The notes under the pieces are model-generated. The model worked only from the letters and a program-made list of their open reading frames with translations. It did not search any database and had not been told where the DNA came from. 64,000 bases of DNA. Source: Rhopalosiphum padi (Eukaryota > Arthropoda > Insecta > Hemiptera > Aphididae). Below are positions 13,351 through 26,420 of this stretch, piece after piece; the stretch's first letter is position 1, and the number at the start of each line of letters is the position of its first letter. Location: assembly GCF_020882245.1 (NCBI RefSeq), contig NC_083597.1, positions 79,648,152 through 79,712,151 on the forward strand. The letters are read 5' to 3'. The position numbers and the translations under genes were made by a program.

Positions 13351-13459
13351 GATTGATTGCTCACAATGTCTGTTTTGGTGTACGGCTTGCGGTTTTTGTA
13401 CACGACCGTGTGACAAACGTTTTCCGAATGTTTGTGACAGGGTAGTGGCAAAAAATAAT

Positions 13460-16400
13460 AATAATAATAAAAGAGGGATGGAATAAAATGCGATATGACG
13501 ATTTTAGCTGACCACTATCATGATATTGCTGCACTAATGTAATTTTGTATATTTTCGAACCAACCTTGAATCTTGTATTGACTGTATAGGTGCCTAATTA
13601 TTTTAATATTTAAATTCCATAATAGTATAAAATGGTAATGTTTGAGTTTCATGTGGACCAATCGATCGTCAAGTTGTATTCTTATTATGTTATTCGAAAA
13701 ATTATTGTTTATTAAAATATTTGTTTAACTTTTATATGAAAATGGTTTAATTTATAGGTATACCTACATATATGCATCTTCAAACATGAATGCAGTAAAA
13801 TGATTTTAACCCAAATTAAATTCGATTATTTCTATATTTAGGATTCATTATGGTTCAAAAATTTAAAAAAAAGACAACATAAATTGTATTCTCATTTAAA
13901 TCGAACTTTTGAATATCAAAATTAATATTTTTTTCAACTATCGATGAATAAAACCTTATCGTCTGCCTCTTTCTATATACATATTTATATATATATATGT
14001 GCGTGTATAATTTTGAATACTTTTAATTGAACACCACATGAGTTATGAACCTAAATCATATTTTTTATTATTCATATGATTATACTTACAAAAAAAAAAA
14101 AAATCAACAATTATAAATGTATTTAGTAAAAATTAGAAATTTGACAAAACGTGTTGCAATTTTTTATATGATTTGTTCCAATTAGCTAAAATTTGCCTTA
14201 TTCGTATCAGGTGATTATTGCAATAAATTTGACCATCCCCATTACATAATTTAAGTATTAAATATAAGACTTTAACACTGTACCGGAGTGCAAATTATTA
14301 TCGTAGCAGTATTCGGCGATGACATAAAGACAAATATTAAAACGTGGCATAGAATAAAACTTTGTGTTCTATAAATATATAATGCAGGAAATCATTATTA
14401 TTATCGAGGGTTAGATCCTTATCAGGATATCAAGATGGATAATTTCCTCTAAAAAACATAATACATTGTATATACCATAAATACAAATGGTTTTAGAATA
14501 CTTTTTTTCTTATGCCATCACACGACTCCCTTTTATTTTGAGGATGTAACATATTTCCATGTACCTACATCACACAGCGTAACACACTGTTTGATTTATT
14601 AACTAAATAATTATAATATTACTAACCCAACATTCGTCTGACGAAATCTAAGTTAACTGAAATATGAAAAAAAAAATTATATTTTGAACGTGCGTTCAAA
14701 TGAACACGATTTGGCGTCCTATTTATATTTCAAAACATATTTTATTCCTTGCCATTCATTACAAACCATATAATTTTAGTTGTGTTTCGAAAAACTTTTC
14801 ATATTTTGCTTTAATTCAATATCTTCATATATATAATTATATATGTATAATTATAATATTAATATACTGTGGTTAAAAATTAAACTTTTTTTTTTACAAT
14901 AAATATTTAACGTAATAATATTTAAATAACCTCGACATTTTTTTTCTATACGTTCTTATTCGTCGCCGTTTGTTTTGAATTAGTCATTAGATTATGGTAA
15001 TTTTTAAATGCCCCCAGAGTGTTTTAATGACTTGGAGTGACTTATATAACATCAGAAAGTAATGGGTGCCATTATAATATAGTTCAGACCTTATGAGTTT
15101 GAAAAGCTAATGAAACATCGAAGATGTAATAAAATACAGATGTAGGAAGTACACCTATACGTGCGCATCGTTTGTGTATATGATCGTTTGGGGAATCTCC
15201 CGCTTCGCATAACTTGAATTATAATGATTATCATAAAAATAAAAATATTCTGCTTGATCACCGAGATCCGTAGCTCTTCCTAAAAATAATTTACTTAGTA
15301 CTTTGGTCGACTATATAATTATTTAACTTGTAATATATACTATTAAGGCATAGTAATGATAAATCGCACATTTTTTTTCAATAACGTTTTATTTTAGCAA
15401 GAACTAAATAAGTCACTTTCACACACTCTTCTTATAATTACTTATTATATCAGGAAATAATTATTATGGTGTATTCAGACAATATCAGAATCATTATTAT
15501 TTATAACGCATAATATACTTTAATTGTTACGACATTATAATAACTCATTATAGAGCTCGAACATGTTACAATTGTATTTATTTTATAAGTTTAACTGGAT
15601 TTTTTAACGTCAATTAAACAGTACGTTGACCTTGCAAGAGTTAATAATATATTGAGTTTTACAGTGTTACGGGTGAATCGACAACCGAAAAATAAATTAT
15701 TATTATAGTTTACAAGTGTACTCTGTTTCCCTCTAAAAATGCTTGTAACTATTATATATTTTATACGTGTAATATACCATAATCAATCTATTTGATTCAA
15801 TAATCAGACATTAATATAATATAATCGGTCATATAATTTCCGTATACACAATGTGGTATAATAATATGTTAATACTCGAATATGCATAATGCAGTAAAAC
15901 GTGAGGCATCTATAATCTTTTCTTAATTCGGGAATAATAAATAATAATTAATCAAACGCTATAAATAAATCTGTGTAGAAACCATATACGTACGTACGTT
16001 TATCATAATATATTTCCAAGGGGTTTTGACCGAATATTTGGATGATATTTTATATGTCCGTTATATGCATATATTATTATACACGTAAGCTACGATAAAT
16101 AACGCTAATACGTCCTTAAATAAACTATAGTCGAAGAACAAAATGAGTATTATTATTCCACATTTATATATAAGAGCATTTTAAACAAAGGCCCTTCTTC
16201 GCCTTTAATATTATAATAGTCGTTGGCTGCAAACTTGGTCAATATATTATTTGATTTTCGTAAACGTAATAAATAATCGTGACTATATTTTATTAACATA
16301 TACTATCTGATTCCCTACGGCGTTGCTTGTGACAAATTAAATAATGTCAGTAGATTTATTCTGTCTAGAACCCTGTTAAATTGAAACTACACATATTTTT

Positions 16401-17300
16401 AATAGTCATTTGAGTGGCTTTTTCTAAATAAAGATACGAATTCTATAATTATGTTCAAAAGTTGTCCCCGTGTATTTCGTTGCTCGTAAAAAATTGTGAT
16501 ATCTTATATGCTCATCTAAGACTGTCGAATAAAACTTCACCAACTTTTTAAAACTTATTTCATAATTAACTGACATTGTGGACATTGTCAGTCTCCGATC
16601 CACCGCGTCGCATTGCCCGCTCACACTATTACTTCGTTATCCTTTAGCGTTCTTTCTGACTTTTTTTTACTTTTGTCTGGCTTCTAAGGATCGTAGTTTA
16701 ATGTTAAATCTATAACCTTTCTTAAAAATTAAGTTATCAAATGCAAAAATATTGTTTCCAATTTGACTGGTAGTTTTAGAGATTAGCGCATTAAAAAAAT
16801 AAAATAAAAATCAAACAAACTCTTCAGTTTTATTATAATAGTATAGATCATACAGTTAATAGTTTAGCAGTAGATTTATTTTAATTTTATTTCTAATTAT
16901 ACAACAAAGGTCAGAGACTACTTGTTTTCAAATATTTGATGACTTTTAAATTATTTAAATAGTGCAATCAACCATAAAATATCCATATTCAATTTCGACA
17001 TTTTTCGAAAAAAAATGTACGTTTGCGCATTATTATAGTAGATACTAATAATTCATAGGCGGATAGACGTATAAATTTAAAGTCGTTTACTTGAATTTCA
17101 AAATAAATAAACATAAAGTATTATAAATATTTTAAGTGATGAGTTAAGATAAATACATGGATACTGCGGCAGTATTTATTATTCGTACTATGCTTCAATA
17201 CTTAAATACAATAAGTATTATACTGTGGAATATGAATAGTTTCAAGATATATGAATCCTTTGAAAAATGCCGTTACGACTATACTTACTACTGCTTTATC
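13460..17300. other. AT-rich stretch
   Basis: Poly-A/T runs and TATA words dominate. Apart from one small minus-strand frame near 16500, nothing resembles a gene. A balanced-composition patch near 15000-15120 could be conserved non-coding sequence. Confidence 0.6.
16424..16585 (-). CDS. Candidate small ORF or relic, 53 aa, unrecognised
   Basis: ATG at 16585-16583, stop TAG at 16426-16424. The 53-residue product begins MSTMSVNYEISFKKLVKFYS and continues with a charged, helix-compatible segment, unlike the I/Y/N-rich frames typical of this AT-rich region. The frame is also open upstream to 16634 without another ATG. A direct repeat of GACATTGT (16572-16579 region and 16581-16588) spans the start and creates two in-frame methionines. 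There is no recognised domain and no promoter or splice evidence. It may be a fragment of an old mobile-element protein, an orphan peptide or chance. Confidence 0.15.
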   Translation of the reverse strand: MSTMSVNYEISFKKLVKFYSTVLDEHIRYHNFLRATKYTGTTFEHNYRIRIFI

Positions 17301-17319
17301 TCGTATGTATACTTAAATG

Positions 17320-18060
17320 TAACCGTGGCTGAGTCACGCTGGGTACGCGCGTTCAGGTCGTCTCGCGTCTACGCACTTATACATGCATTTGTGAAAAAGT
17401 CCTGCGGGATCGCCCAGCGGTCCCGGTCGCTGTAGAATTCGATTAAGATAATGGGCCCGAACGAGGATTGATGAATGCGAATTTGAATATTATACGACCA
17501 TTGGTATTGACCGTATCATTATATAGCGCCGGGCCGGAGGGGCACGTCGAGATGACGTGCGGGGGTAGGGGGTGACGGTTTGACGGAGGGACAAGTCTCG
17601 TACTCGAGCGCGCACAAAAGAGATCGCTCCCGAGACCTCAGCCCCGTTGCAAGAGACCGCGGCGGCGGCGGTATCGTTTAAGAGCGATTTGTCCCACACC
17701 CACCTACCCACCTATCCATCCGCCCACCCGCACTCGTACGACCGAACAATAGTACGGGATCAGGGCTTCCAAAGGTCCACATGCCGAGCAAGGGACGCGT
17801 TGTCGCGCGCGCGACCGACCGTTTGATAAATGATAAAGCGACGTTTTACCCTGTCCGTTTTCGAAACATTGACAAATTATGTAAACGTCTTATTCGCATT
17901 AGCCATCCATCGGTTTTGCCCGCTCGCCGAAGCCGCGGCGGTGTGGCTGTGGCGTGTCGGGGCGCGCGAGCTTTCGGGTTCTCTTTTTTCTCTCCCCTTA
18001 AAACGTATACACAACATCATAATATAATAATATATACATAATATCCCATTTAATCGAGCT
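17320..18060. other. CpG-rich block
   Basis: One of the most GC-rich parts of the window, dense in CpG. It contains the G-tract/hairpin array at 17531-17572, a (CGG)n-like run near 17660, and CCACCCACC-type repeats near 17700-17730. Several overlapping open frames exist on both strands, as expected where stop codons are rare; none has recognisable content. Likely a regulatory island. Confidence 0.5.
17531..17572 (+). other. G-quadruplex motif with a hairpin in its central loop
   Basis: Four G-tracts lie on the + strand at 17531-17533, 17539-17542, 17561-17565 and 17568-17572. The loop between the second and third tracts contains the perfect inverted repeat GCACGTC / GACGTGC (17542-17548 and 17554-17560) around GAGAT. 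This matches the architecture of a quadruplex-duplex hybrid. Folding is inferred from sequence. Confidence 0.5.
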
Positions 18061-20500
18061 TTGTACATATTATATATATATTATTATATATTGCGCAATA
18101 ATGTATATATGATTTTTGTTCGCGTTCAGCGGACGAATTCACCCACAAATCAAACAATATATAATTGAAACGTCACGAAACGCACAGATATATCATTATA
18201 ATAATATGTGAAGGAAAAATAAATACAGCTCGTTTGACGAAATCGCTGTGACGACGCGTACAGTATAATAATATATATATATTTGTATATTATTCGAATC
18301 GTTATTTTTCTTCGTTCCAGTGTGGCGATCGACTTCTTTCAAACCAACCCTCCAAAATAGCTCTTTTTATTTCTTTTTTTTCATTCTTTGTCGAAAGTAA
18401 TTAAATAATTTCGTTGATTTCGTAACGAGTAGGGAGAATATTACATATTATATCACCCTCGTGTGATACACGATGGCAGTATTCTCTACTGCGAGTTGTG
18501 CAATATGAGTATATGCGACATATATGATATATATATATAAATGATTTTAGAAGAGGTTCAGTGTTACTCAACTATACGACGATAGGTGGGTTAGGATAAG
18601 TTAGGTAAGGCCAACCAGTGTAATATTATTATTTTCGTATTCATAAAAGACATATTTTAGTTTTGAAAAATCAAATTATGTAATAAAATTATAACAAGTT
18701 TGTTTCCGAAAAATAATTTGGGTTTTATCAAAACATGGCCATTATATAAACTGTTTAATCTTCAATTGAAAATACAATATACATTTACTCAAGAATCTTA
18801 ATATTAAACGGGGATTATATAGTATAAAGTTATACGGGGTTGTTAACTTTTACACAGAAAATATTTTAATCGGCCCATCCTTGAAATTTTGGAATACTCT
18901 CAAATTATGTTACTTAACTTTTTACGAGTATAAAATTAAATACGCACTTCTACTAATTTTTGGATTAGTTAAACTTTTAACGTCAAATAATTTAATGATA
19001 AGATGTGCGTATTTTGTTACATTGATCTACATAATACAATTTTGGTCAATTTTCGAATCAATATAAATAATAAAAAATGTAAAATACTTTATTCATTATG
19101 CATATTATTAAAGTGAAAGAGTCAATTAATAAAATACATAAAAATATAGTCTGCGACATAAATGCAATTCATTGCTTATAAAAATATGTATAAAACATTT
19201 CATATTTTGTTTTTATATAGATGATTATAGATATAAATATAACTACTGATACCAATGCATTTTGTAGAGTATTAAATAGTGTACATTTATATATAATGAG
19301 AATTTATTCTTTTTTTTTTTACTGCACAAAGTCAATTTAATTTTTTTACCCATATATTATGTACTTTTGAATAATTTAATATCCGCATTAAGTATACATT
19401 AATCATACATTGCTCCTCTTCCAAATGAAGTATCACGAAGGATCATATTCACATTTAATATCAAAGTACTGAATTTTTTTTATCCACATCAAAACGGATA
19501 CCGTTTTTTTTTTAATACGAGAAAATTTTACGGCCCATATTCCGCACAACTGTTAAGTTATTGCATTTACTTTGCTAAGAGCTATACTTAGAAATAACCC
19601 GTTTGTAGTTTTATTTTTATTTTCAAATATTCTTTCTATTGAAAACTAAAGGAAAATTATTAAATAAAAGAATAAAATTGTCGATGTATTATATAATATG
19701 ATATGGTATATTGCGATATGAATATTATATTTTATAGTTTCTATGAATCAAGTAAAAGAGTTTTTCAATTCATTCGACTGTTTATCATTCAAACTTTTCT
19801 AAAGAAATTTCTCATTCATTGCAATCAAAATATATTCAAATATAATATGGAGAATATTATATTTTATATAGCTACCCACATATTACTATATAGTAATGAA
19901 ACATGGTTATAAATTATATAACCATAGTGATTTGATTCAACAACAAATTCTTTTGAAATTAGCATTAATTATTGAAATAAAAAAAACATACAGACTTTAT
20001 TGTTATAAATATAAAACTAAAAAAATGGTATTGATCACTATTCACTTCTAACATCTAACCACAAAAAATATCATCTATCGGCACAATACATCAAAGAACA
20101 TTAGCTCAGTTTATTAAAAATAATTACTCGTAAAATGATATTATTACATCTTTTCATATTACTGAGAGGTAATATAAAAAAAGAAAACAAAGTAGAAATT
20201 TATTTTTTGACATAATGAACAGATATTATCATAATAACTGCATAAAATGGTATTTTATAGATAACACCATTAACGAATATAATAAGTTATTATTAATAAC
20301 CATAATAAAAACTGTTTCTTAAATGTATATATATGTATATAGTTTCAATATTTGCTATTAATTATACAGTTTTATTATATGGTTAGATTTTGAAAACCTT
20401 TTATTAAAAACATTATTATTTTTTTTTTTTGTTATTATTGAATTTAAAAAATAATCAAGCAGCATACCTAAACTTTATGTTAGTCGAAAATGTTAATTTT
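18061..20500. other. AT-rich stretch
   Basis: AT-rich with (AT)n tracts near 18071, 18269 and 18527. A short pentamer run TTAGG-ATAAG-TTAGG-TAAGG occurs at 18591-18610. Open frames are low-complexity. No gene seen. Confidence 0.6.
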
Positions 20501-21344
20501 AAAGTTCAATAGCGGAATAATGGACGATCCCCAATAATTTGATTATAAACGACGGTAAGGAAAAATTTTTAATTTTATTTCTATAATTTATAACTTTCCC
20601 TTCTGGGAAATCTCTCTGTTTATTTTTCGTTGTAGTCATCTCCCCTTACCAGACGCTAATTGATCATATTGTTGTTCGATGAACAATATTTGCGTCCGTT
20701 GTTTTTTATAATAGCGGTTATTATATCTAAAGAAAAATCATTAGTTCCTCGGTGTGTTTTATATATTGTACATATATACAACTGCAATCTGCACGGCGAT
20801 CACAATCTGTAGATGTGCGTGCGGTAACTATAATATTATCACAATATTTTGGACCACTTGCACCTATACAGGTATGCGGATTCTGCACAGTTTTCCCCGG
20901 CGAAACGAATCGATATCGATATAATAACCGTTTAAGTGGTTCGAAATTCGTATATACTCTACGCGTATGTGCGTACGAAAATGTGTATGTGCGTTCGTGT
21001 TAACGTGTGTGAATGCTTGATGATCATTAGCATTTGAGATTAATAATAAAAGAACACACGGAGGGTACGTTACCGATGCATAAATTAAGCCGTGGGAAAA
21101 CGGTATTAATTTATGCGATGGCAAAAAGGGGCACAGAAACGCGCACCGACGCTGTACCATACCTATATCTACGTGGCTCATATTCTCGATAAACGTGTGT
21201 ATAGTTTATAATATGTACGCCGAAGATAATGCAAATTCGTCCCCAAAGAACAATACCCCCGTTGGATTATGTAATTTTTTTCCGTTTCGTTTTGTTTGCT
21301 TCTTTTCCTCCCGACGCGTCATCCTCCGCCGCGGTGTATATACG

Positions 21345-21358
21345 CACACACACACACA
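21345..21358. repeat. (CA)n microsatellite
   Basis: Seven CA units in a CpG-rich setting; an (AT)n tract follows at 21427-21441. Confidence 0.85.
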
Positions 21359-21583
21359 TATACGTGTACCGTTCTCCATACCTACGCGCGTATACCTTTG
21401 CCGATAATTTAAAACATTACATACACATATATATATATATAATGTACCGGGCCGGTACTGGGTACCACCACCGTCACCGCCGCTGCTGGGTGGGGCTTAC
21501 GCGCGACTCGCATACAGTGTTATATACGTATACACAACAAAACGAGGCTGAATATTTAATTAAAAGGGTTCGTTAGTTTTAGT

Positions 21584-21641
21584 TTAAGGGCAGTCACGGA
21601 TAGAAGGAATTTGAATCCCTTAAGTTCAGCCTTCCCTTAAG
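21584..21641. repeat. Repeated CCCTTAAG words with an upstream complement
   Basis: CCCTTAAG occurs at 21617-21624 and 21634-21641, and TTAAGGG lies upstream at 21584-21590. The upstream word can pair with either downstream copy, giving two alternative 7-bp stems. Confidence 0.5.
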
Positions 21642-21670
21642 AATAATACTACTTCGTTTGCATATATACC

Positions 21671-21716
21671 GGGGGCCGGGTGGCGCGGAGGGGCGGGCTG
21701 GCGGTGTGGCCGGGGG
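21671..21716 (+). other. Five-tract G-quadruplex motif
   Basis: G-runs at 21671-21675, 21678-21680, 21690-21693, 21695-21697 and 21712-21716 on the + strand, with loops of 2, 9, 1 and 14 bases. The sequence is GC-rich (GGGCCGGGTGGCGCGG-like) and stands out sharply from the flanks. Quadruplex formation is inferred. Confidence 0.45.
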
Positions 21717-21985
21717 TTGATTAGTATTACCCCTTTTTAATCAATGGACACGATCTGCATGCTTAATTATAACCGGTCTCTCTACCACTGCCGCCGCCGC
21801 CGCGCGCGTTTGCCGGCAGCAGCTAATCAATTCCGGGACGCGGAAACTCTCATGTATTATATATCCTCCTATATGAATATATATACATATACACATTGTA
21901 CCTATATGCGTAGTTATATACCTACACGATATTATTATTACGCGTACCGGTTTGGAGTGAAAAGAATGAGCGGACAAAAAAAGAA

Positions 21986-22003
21986 AAATAATAATAATAA
22001 TAA
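21986..22003. repeat. (AAT)n microsatellite
   Basis: Six AAT/TAA units after an A-rich run. Confidence 0.85.
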
Positions 22004-22455
22004 ATAAATCGCATATGTGTGCTGCAGGTACACGAAACGCAAAGGGATAAAAGCGTATTCGCAGCTCTTATTATATATGTACTCGCCTGTAACGCAATGC
22101 GCACCTATATATTTATACAACATAATATAGGTACAGTAACAACATAATAACACGCCGGTGTGTCGTCGGTATAATTAGCATATGCAAATGTCCAGGAGAC
22201 GTTTCTTTTGTTTTCCGACGGGCCGCGTCTTTGGGGCGTTTTTCACACGACCCGAAATCGGTCCGTTGTTTTAACGACCGAGAGCCGATTGTTTCTGTTC
22301 AATTTCCCAAAAAAAAATAACGATTGTTCCAGCAGGTCCCTTCTTCGAACAGCCGCGGTTTTCCGTTGCGCATTGTGTTTTTCGTTTCGTCGACCGGCGT
22401 CGGTTACACCCCGTGCATGTGAATAAGCCATTTATGGTTTTCAAAAAATACTTAC

Positions 22456-22520
22456 TCGGCCCGCCGTTTTCGTCTATGTGTAATGTTATAGCGACAGCTC
22501 TGGTTATCTTTCGCGCCAAT
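22456..22520 (-). promoter_or_regulatory. Candidate minus-strand promoter and first exon
   Basis: The + strand reads TTTCGCGCCAAT at 22509-22520, combining a perfect E2F consensus (TTTCGCGCC) with a CCAAT box. On the minus strand the next 53 bases contain no ATG and end at CCGA followed by GTAAGTAT (GT at 22455-22454), a near-perfect splice donor. The arrangement of promoter elements, an ATG-free leader and a strong donor fits a 5' non-coding exon transcribed leftwards. No partner exon was identified, and both E2F and donor words occur by chance. Confidence 0.2.
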
Positions 22521-23752
22521 CGTTAATAATATTGTTTGCCTTTCAAAATAGTAACGTAGAAACCACGAGTATAAAATATGTAGACAGAACGATTGTTTTA
22601 TCGTAAAGCTCGCGCTAGCTTGAACAACACGAAAAGGGATATTTTCGTTTTTATTTTTATTAGTAACCAAACGATACAATTTTATGTAGGAAAATAAAAA
22701 AAATGTAATTTAATAATTATCTCGAAAAACAAATTAAAAATTAAAAATATCTAATATTTTGTTAGACACGTCGTAATAATGCCCATATAGTTGTGGTTAA
22801 CTTTTATTTGTAAGCCATACGGTTAATAGATTACAGATGATTATATATTTTCGGTTCTGTTATTGCTCTGCTGCGACCAAACGATCGTGTAATCAAATAT
22901 TATTACTTATTTAAGACGATCCCGAGTTTTCTATATACTATGTACTTAATATACGACGGCAGAATATTACTAGTCGATCGTCCGATATGGAAACGCTCAC
23001 ACGCGGAAATACCGCAGACCGTCGTTATGTATAGTCGGGATAAGAGCTTAATCGACCGTACATCCTCTCCCAGTGATGAGGGGTATTGGTCGCGGTGAGG
23101 TGGGAGGCGGATCGGCTGATGTCTAATTTTTCCTCTTCGCCCCGTGTTGTCCTGCAGGCAATCGAGTAATATTTACAGACCGTATGATTAAATATATTTA
23201 TAAATATCATATATATATATATAAATTTGTTCAACCGTGATTCGTATTACACACATATATATATACCTATATAGCTACATTTTTTTGTATTCCGTTCTAT
23301 TTTTTTTCCGAACCTTCAACACAGAGTCGATTATTATTACCATTCGTAATATTATTTTTTCTTCTCTTTTCCACCGTTACCTATCAATCTTGACCGGTCC
23401 TCGGCATCGCCTCCTAATGTGATCTTAATTCGATTCTAATGACACACACACACCCGGCGGGGTCTTCCTCCGATCAATCGAACGGCTGCCGCCGCCTCGT
23501 AGGTATATACGCGCATATTATATAGGTACACGTATTATACTTACACATTTATAATAATAATATGAACACGTTGTATTTTCCCGCACTAATGTCTCGCAGT
23601 GTTTTGTCCCCCGCCCCCCGAGTATTATTCAAATACAGATTTAGAATCTTTCCGCCGGTAATATTTATGTTGACAAAAATATGGTTTCCAGTACATTATT
23701 TATTTTTTTTCGAATACGCTTACTATATGTATATGCGTATACCTATATGTGA

Positions 23753-23772
23753 GTGTGTATGTGTGTGTGTGT
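23753..23772. repeat. (GT)n microsatellite
   Basis: GT dinucleotides interrupted once by AT; a Z-DNA-type tract. Confidence 0.85.
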
Positions 23773-24230
23773 AGTCGTAACGATCATTTTAGATTATTTC
23801 CTATAATGACGATGACTAGTATCTTTTTTGAAGAAAAAAAGACCCTCTTCTAAGAGTCAGACACACGTTTTGTGGCGCGACATTCACCGTGTATTGACAT
23901 TTGGAAATTATTAGTTACACATACGCGACGCCGTCATCTGGCGGTATCCGGTGTACGTCTTCGTGGGGACCAAATCAAAGACCACATGAGTGTGTCCAAT
24001 TAAAATAAATATATATATGTATATGTATAATATGATGTATTTTTGTCCTGACAAAATATTCGTGCGTCCCGGGTGGATTTTTGACGCTCACTTGAAATTA
24101 ATTTGTTTTAGACGTTCGAAACACACTAACACTTCGATTTTGTACAATATTTACAAATCTGGAGATAAACCGTATTATCGAGAAAAAAAACAAGAATCTT
24201 TTTTTTCGGGCGCTGATATATAATTTATTT

Positions 24231-26420
24231 TTAAATCCACTTAACTTGAATTTATCAAATTAAAATTAAACCATATTTTTTGAGTTTAATGTAAATAATA
24301 ATAATCTTCTTTAACACTATGGTTTAAAAGAATAATAGGAAAGTATTAGCTTATTCTGTATTAGTGTATTGTATACATTTTATTTTCGAAAAATATGAAT
24401 GAAAGTGTCTCTATCATTGTGAAATGTTCAAAAACTGTCATCTTGTTAAACTGTTCACTAAATGCACGTACATCCTACTTGTGCTTATGATCATACGATT
24501 GAAACTTATTTTTTAAAAAATAATATAAATTAAAAATTAATTTATTACAAACTTTTTTTTCATTTCTGGCTCTCTAATATTTGGTTAAGTTATATGTAAA
24601 TTTTAAATGTTTTTCTAGTAAACTAGTTAAATTAGTAGTATTATATACAATATATGTACGCGGATAACACAATTTATGTATAAGAAAGTGCATAACAATT
24701 GAATTTAAAAAATAAAACTAATAACAAAACAATAATAAATTGTTTCCACGAATCACTGAATAATTTAATACATTGGATCAATTGTGAGAAACTCGCTAAG
24801 AAACTTAATTTTCGTTCAATTTTTTAACGAACAATGGTTACGATAAAATATCTAGGGCACATGATTCTCATAGAGATTTTTTTTTAATTAGCCACAAACA
24901 TATTATACTCGCCGATAGAATAAGACTGTACGTTAATTCGCACATATGTGTAATGAAATAAATTAACGGTCGAAATTTCCGTTTGTGTTACGGTTTTTTT
25001 TGTTTTTGGTAATTCGGACAATCGTTATTATTACATATTAACATTATCATTATTACTACTGCTTCGTTGCCCATCGTGTTGTATCCACTAGGTTTTCGAT
25101 TAATTTTTCTCACAATAGACACCCGCGATAGGAAGACGACTCGAATAGTCGAATGGGAGTTCCATGGGAGTTTTTTTTACACCCATACATTATTATTCCG
25201 CTTGATTTTAGCGCGCGACTAGGGCCCGATCGCGGACTGAGTGCTCATGATTATTATTATTTTAAATTGTATATTAATAATGTTATATCCTTTGTGCGGC
25301 GCGTTTACTGCTAGTAAAATAACGAAACGAGCAGGTGCATAATATACACTAATATAGCGCATCGATTGGTTTTAAATGGCAAAAACAAAACATCAAAAAT
25401 GTGTTACCGTCGAAAACCGCGTATATATAAAAAAGAAATCGTGTATAGAAATCCCACTAAACGATCGCGTCTTATCGGCCGAGGACCACACATCATCGCC
25501 ATGTATATCGGGTGATTTATAATATCTGACGTAAAAAGAAATTATATTATATTAGAGTTGTATTATTGTAGGCACCGAATGACGCGCACGTAAATTATTG
25601 CTGGCATGTGCAGCTGGCTGAACGAGGAGTCGGTATATAAATGTAAAAATAATTTAAGCTTCATCGACGTGTGAATGGTTTATCTGTGTGTAAAAAAAAA
25701 AAAACAGAGACACACATTATAATACGCATGCACACACCACATACTCCCTCGTCATTTTGTCGTGCAACAGTTTCTATCGATCTGAAATCCAACGCGTTCG
25801 ACCCACGTGCGATACGGTCCGTATAATATTTTCGTATATAGAGGTGATATTATTGCGTGGAAATTAATTAATCAAAAAAAAGGTGTACAATGGCTTTTTA
25901 TTGGTTTTCGAATAATTATTCAATGTCGATTACATAATAACATAGATATACTGGGTACAGTGGGTACACCGAAATGGAATTGCGCGCGCGTGCGGACGAA
26001 ACACGAATTTGATGTACATCGATACATATATACCTATCAGATTAATTCGTTCAGAAAGATAGGTACAACGTGTACAACAATGCATAATATAATATTATAA
26101 ACCAACAAGTCGTATCGCGTGCGGTTCATTGTTGCCACTGAAATTTAGTTTCACAATTTCTTAATAACGAAACTAAACCTACTCACTTTATATACGATGT
26201 GCAAAGCACGCTGCAATCACCATTAATTACATTTCACTTAGCCCAGTCTATAATACATAGCTAATGCCTTAAACTCTTAACGCCGATACGACGTACCCAC
26301 ATTACAATATTGATGTTATGTGCATTAATATTATTGTAAATAATTATATATATTTTGGCTTACATTTACTCCGTAAGCCCCTCTCTGTAGATTTTAACTG
26401 CGGGGTAACTGCAGACGCAT
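24231..26420. other. AT-rich then moderately CpG-rich non-coding sequence
   Basis: 24231-24900 is AT-rich. 24900-26400 is more balanced, with CpG-containing words and a 97-codon frame at 25807-26100 that lacks an ATG start and any recognisable content. No gene supported. Confidence 0.5.

Larger units (their letters stand above)
20501..24230. other. CpG-rich region with candidate regulatory signals
   Basis: Alternating CpG-rich and AT-rich patches. It holds a five-tract G-run array (21671-21716), homeodomain-type TGATTAG, TAATCAAT and TTAATTAT words clustered at 21717-21835, an E2F consensus beside a CCAAT box (22509-22520), and several microsatellites. Many overlapping open frames exist on both strands, but none has a recognised domain. 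Confidence 0.5.

Noticed and set aside
13074..13451. 125-codon minus-strand frame
   Set aside because: It starts at TTG with no ATG and contains a lysine run from a poly-T tract. A second overlapping frame is equally open, indicating chance.
18591..18610. TTAGG-ATAAG-TTAGG-TAAGG pentamers, resembling insect telomeric repeat
   Set aside because: Only two true TTAGG units out of four; far too short for a telomeric or interstitial telomere tract.
20548..20565. ACGACG|GTAAGG splice donor-like word on the + strand
   Set aside because: The upstream sequence is AT-rich and has stops in all frames within a few codons, so no exon is supported.
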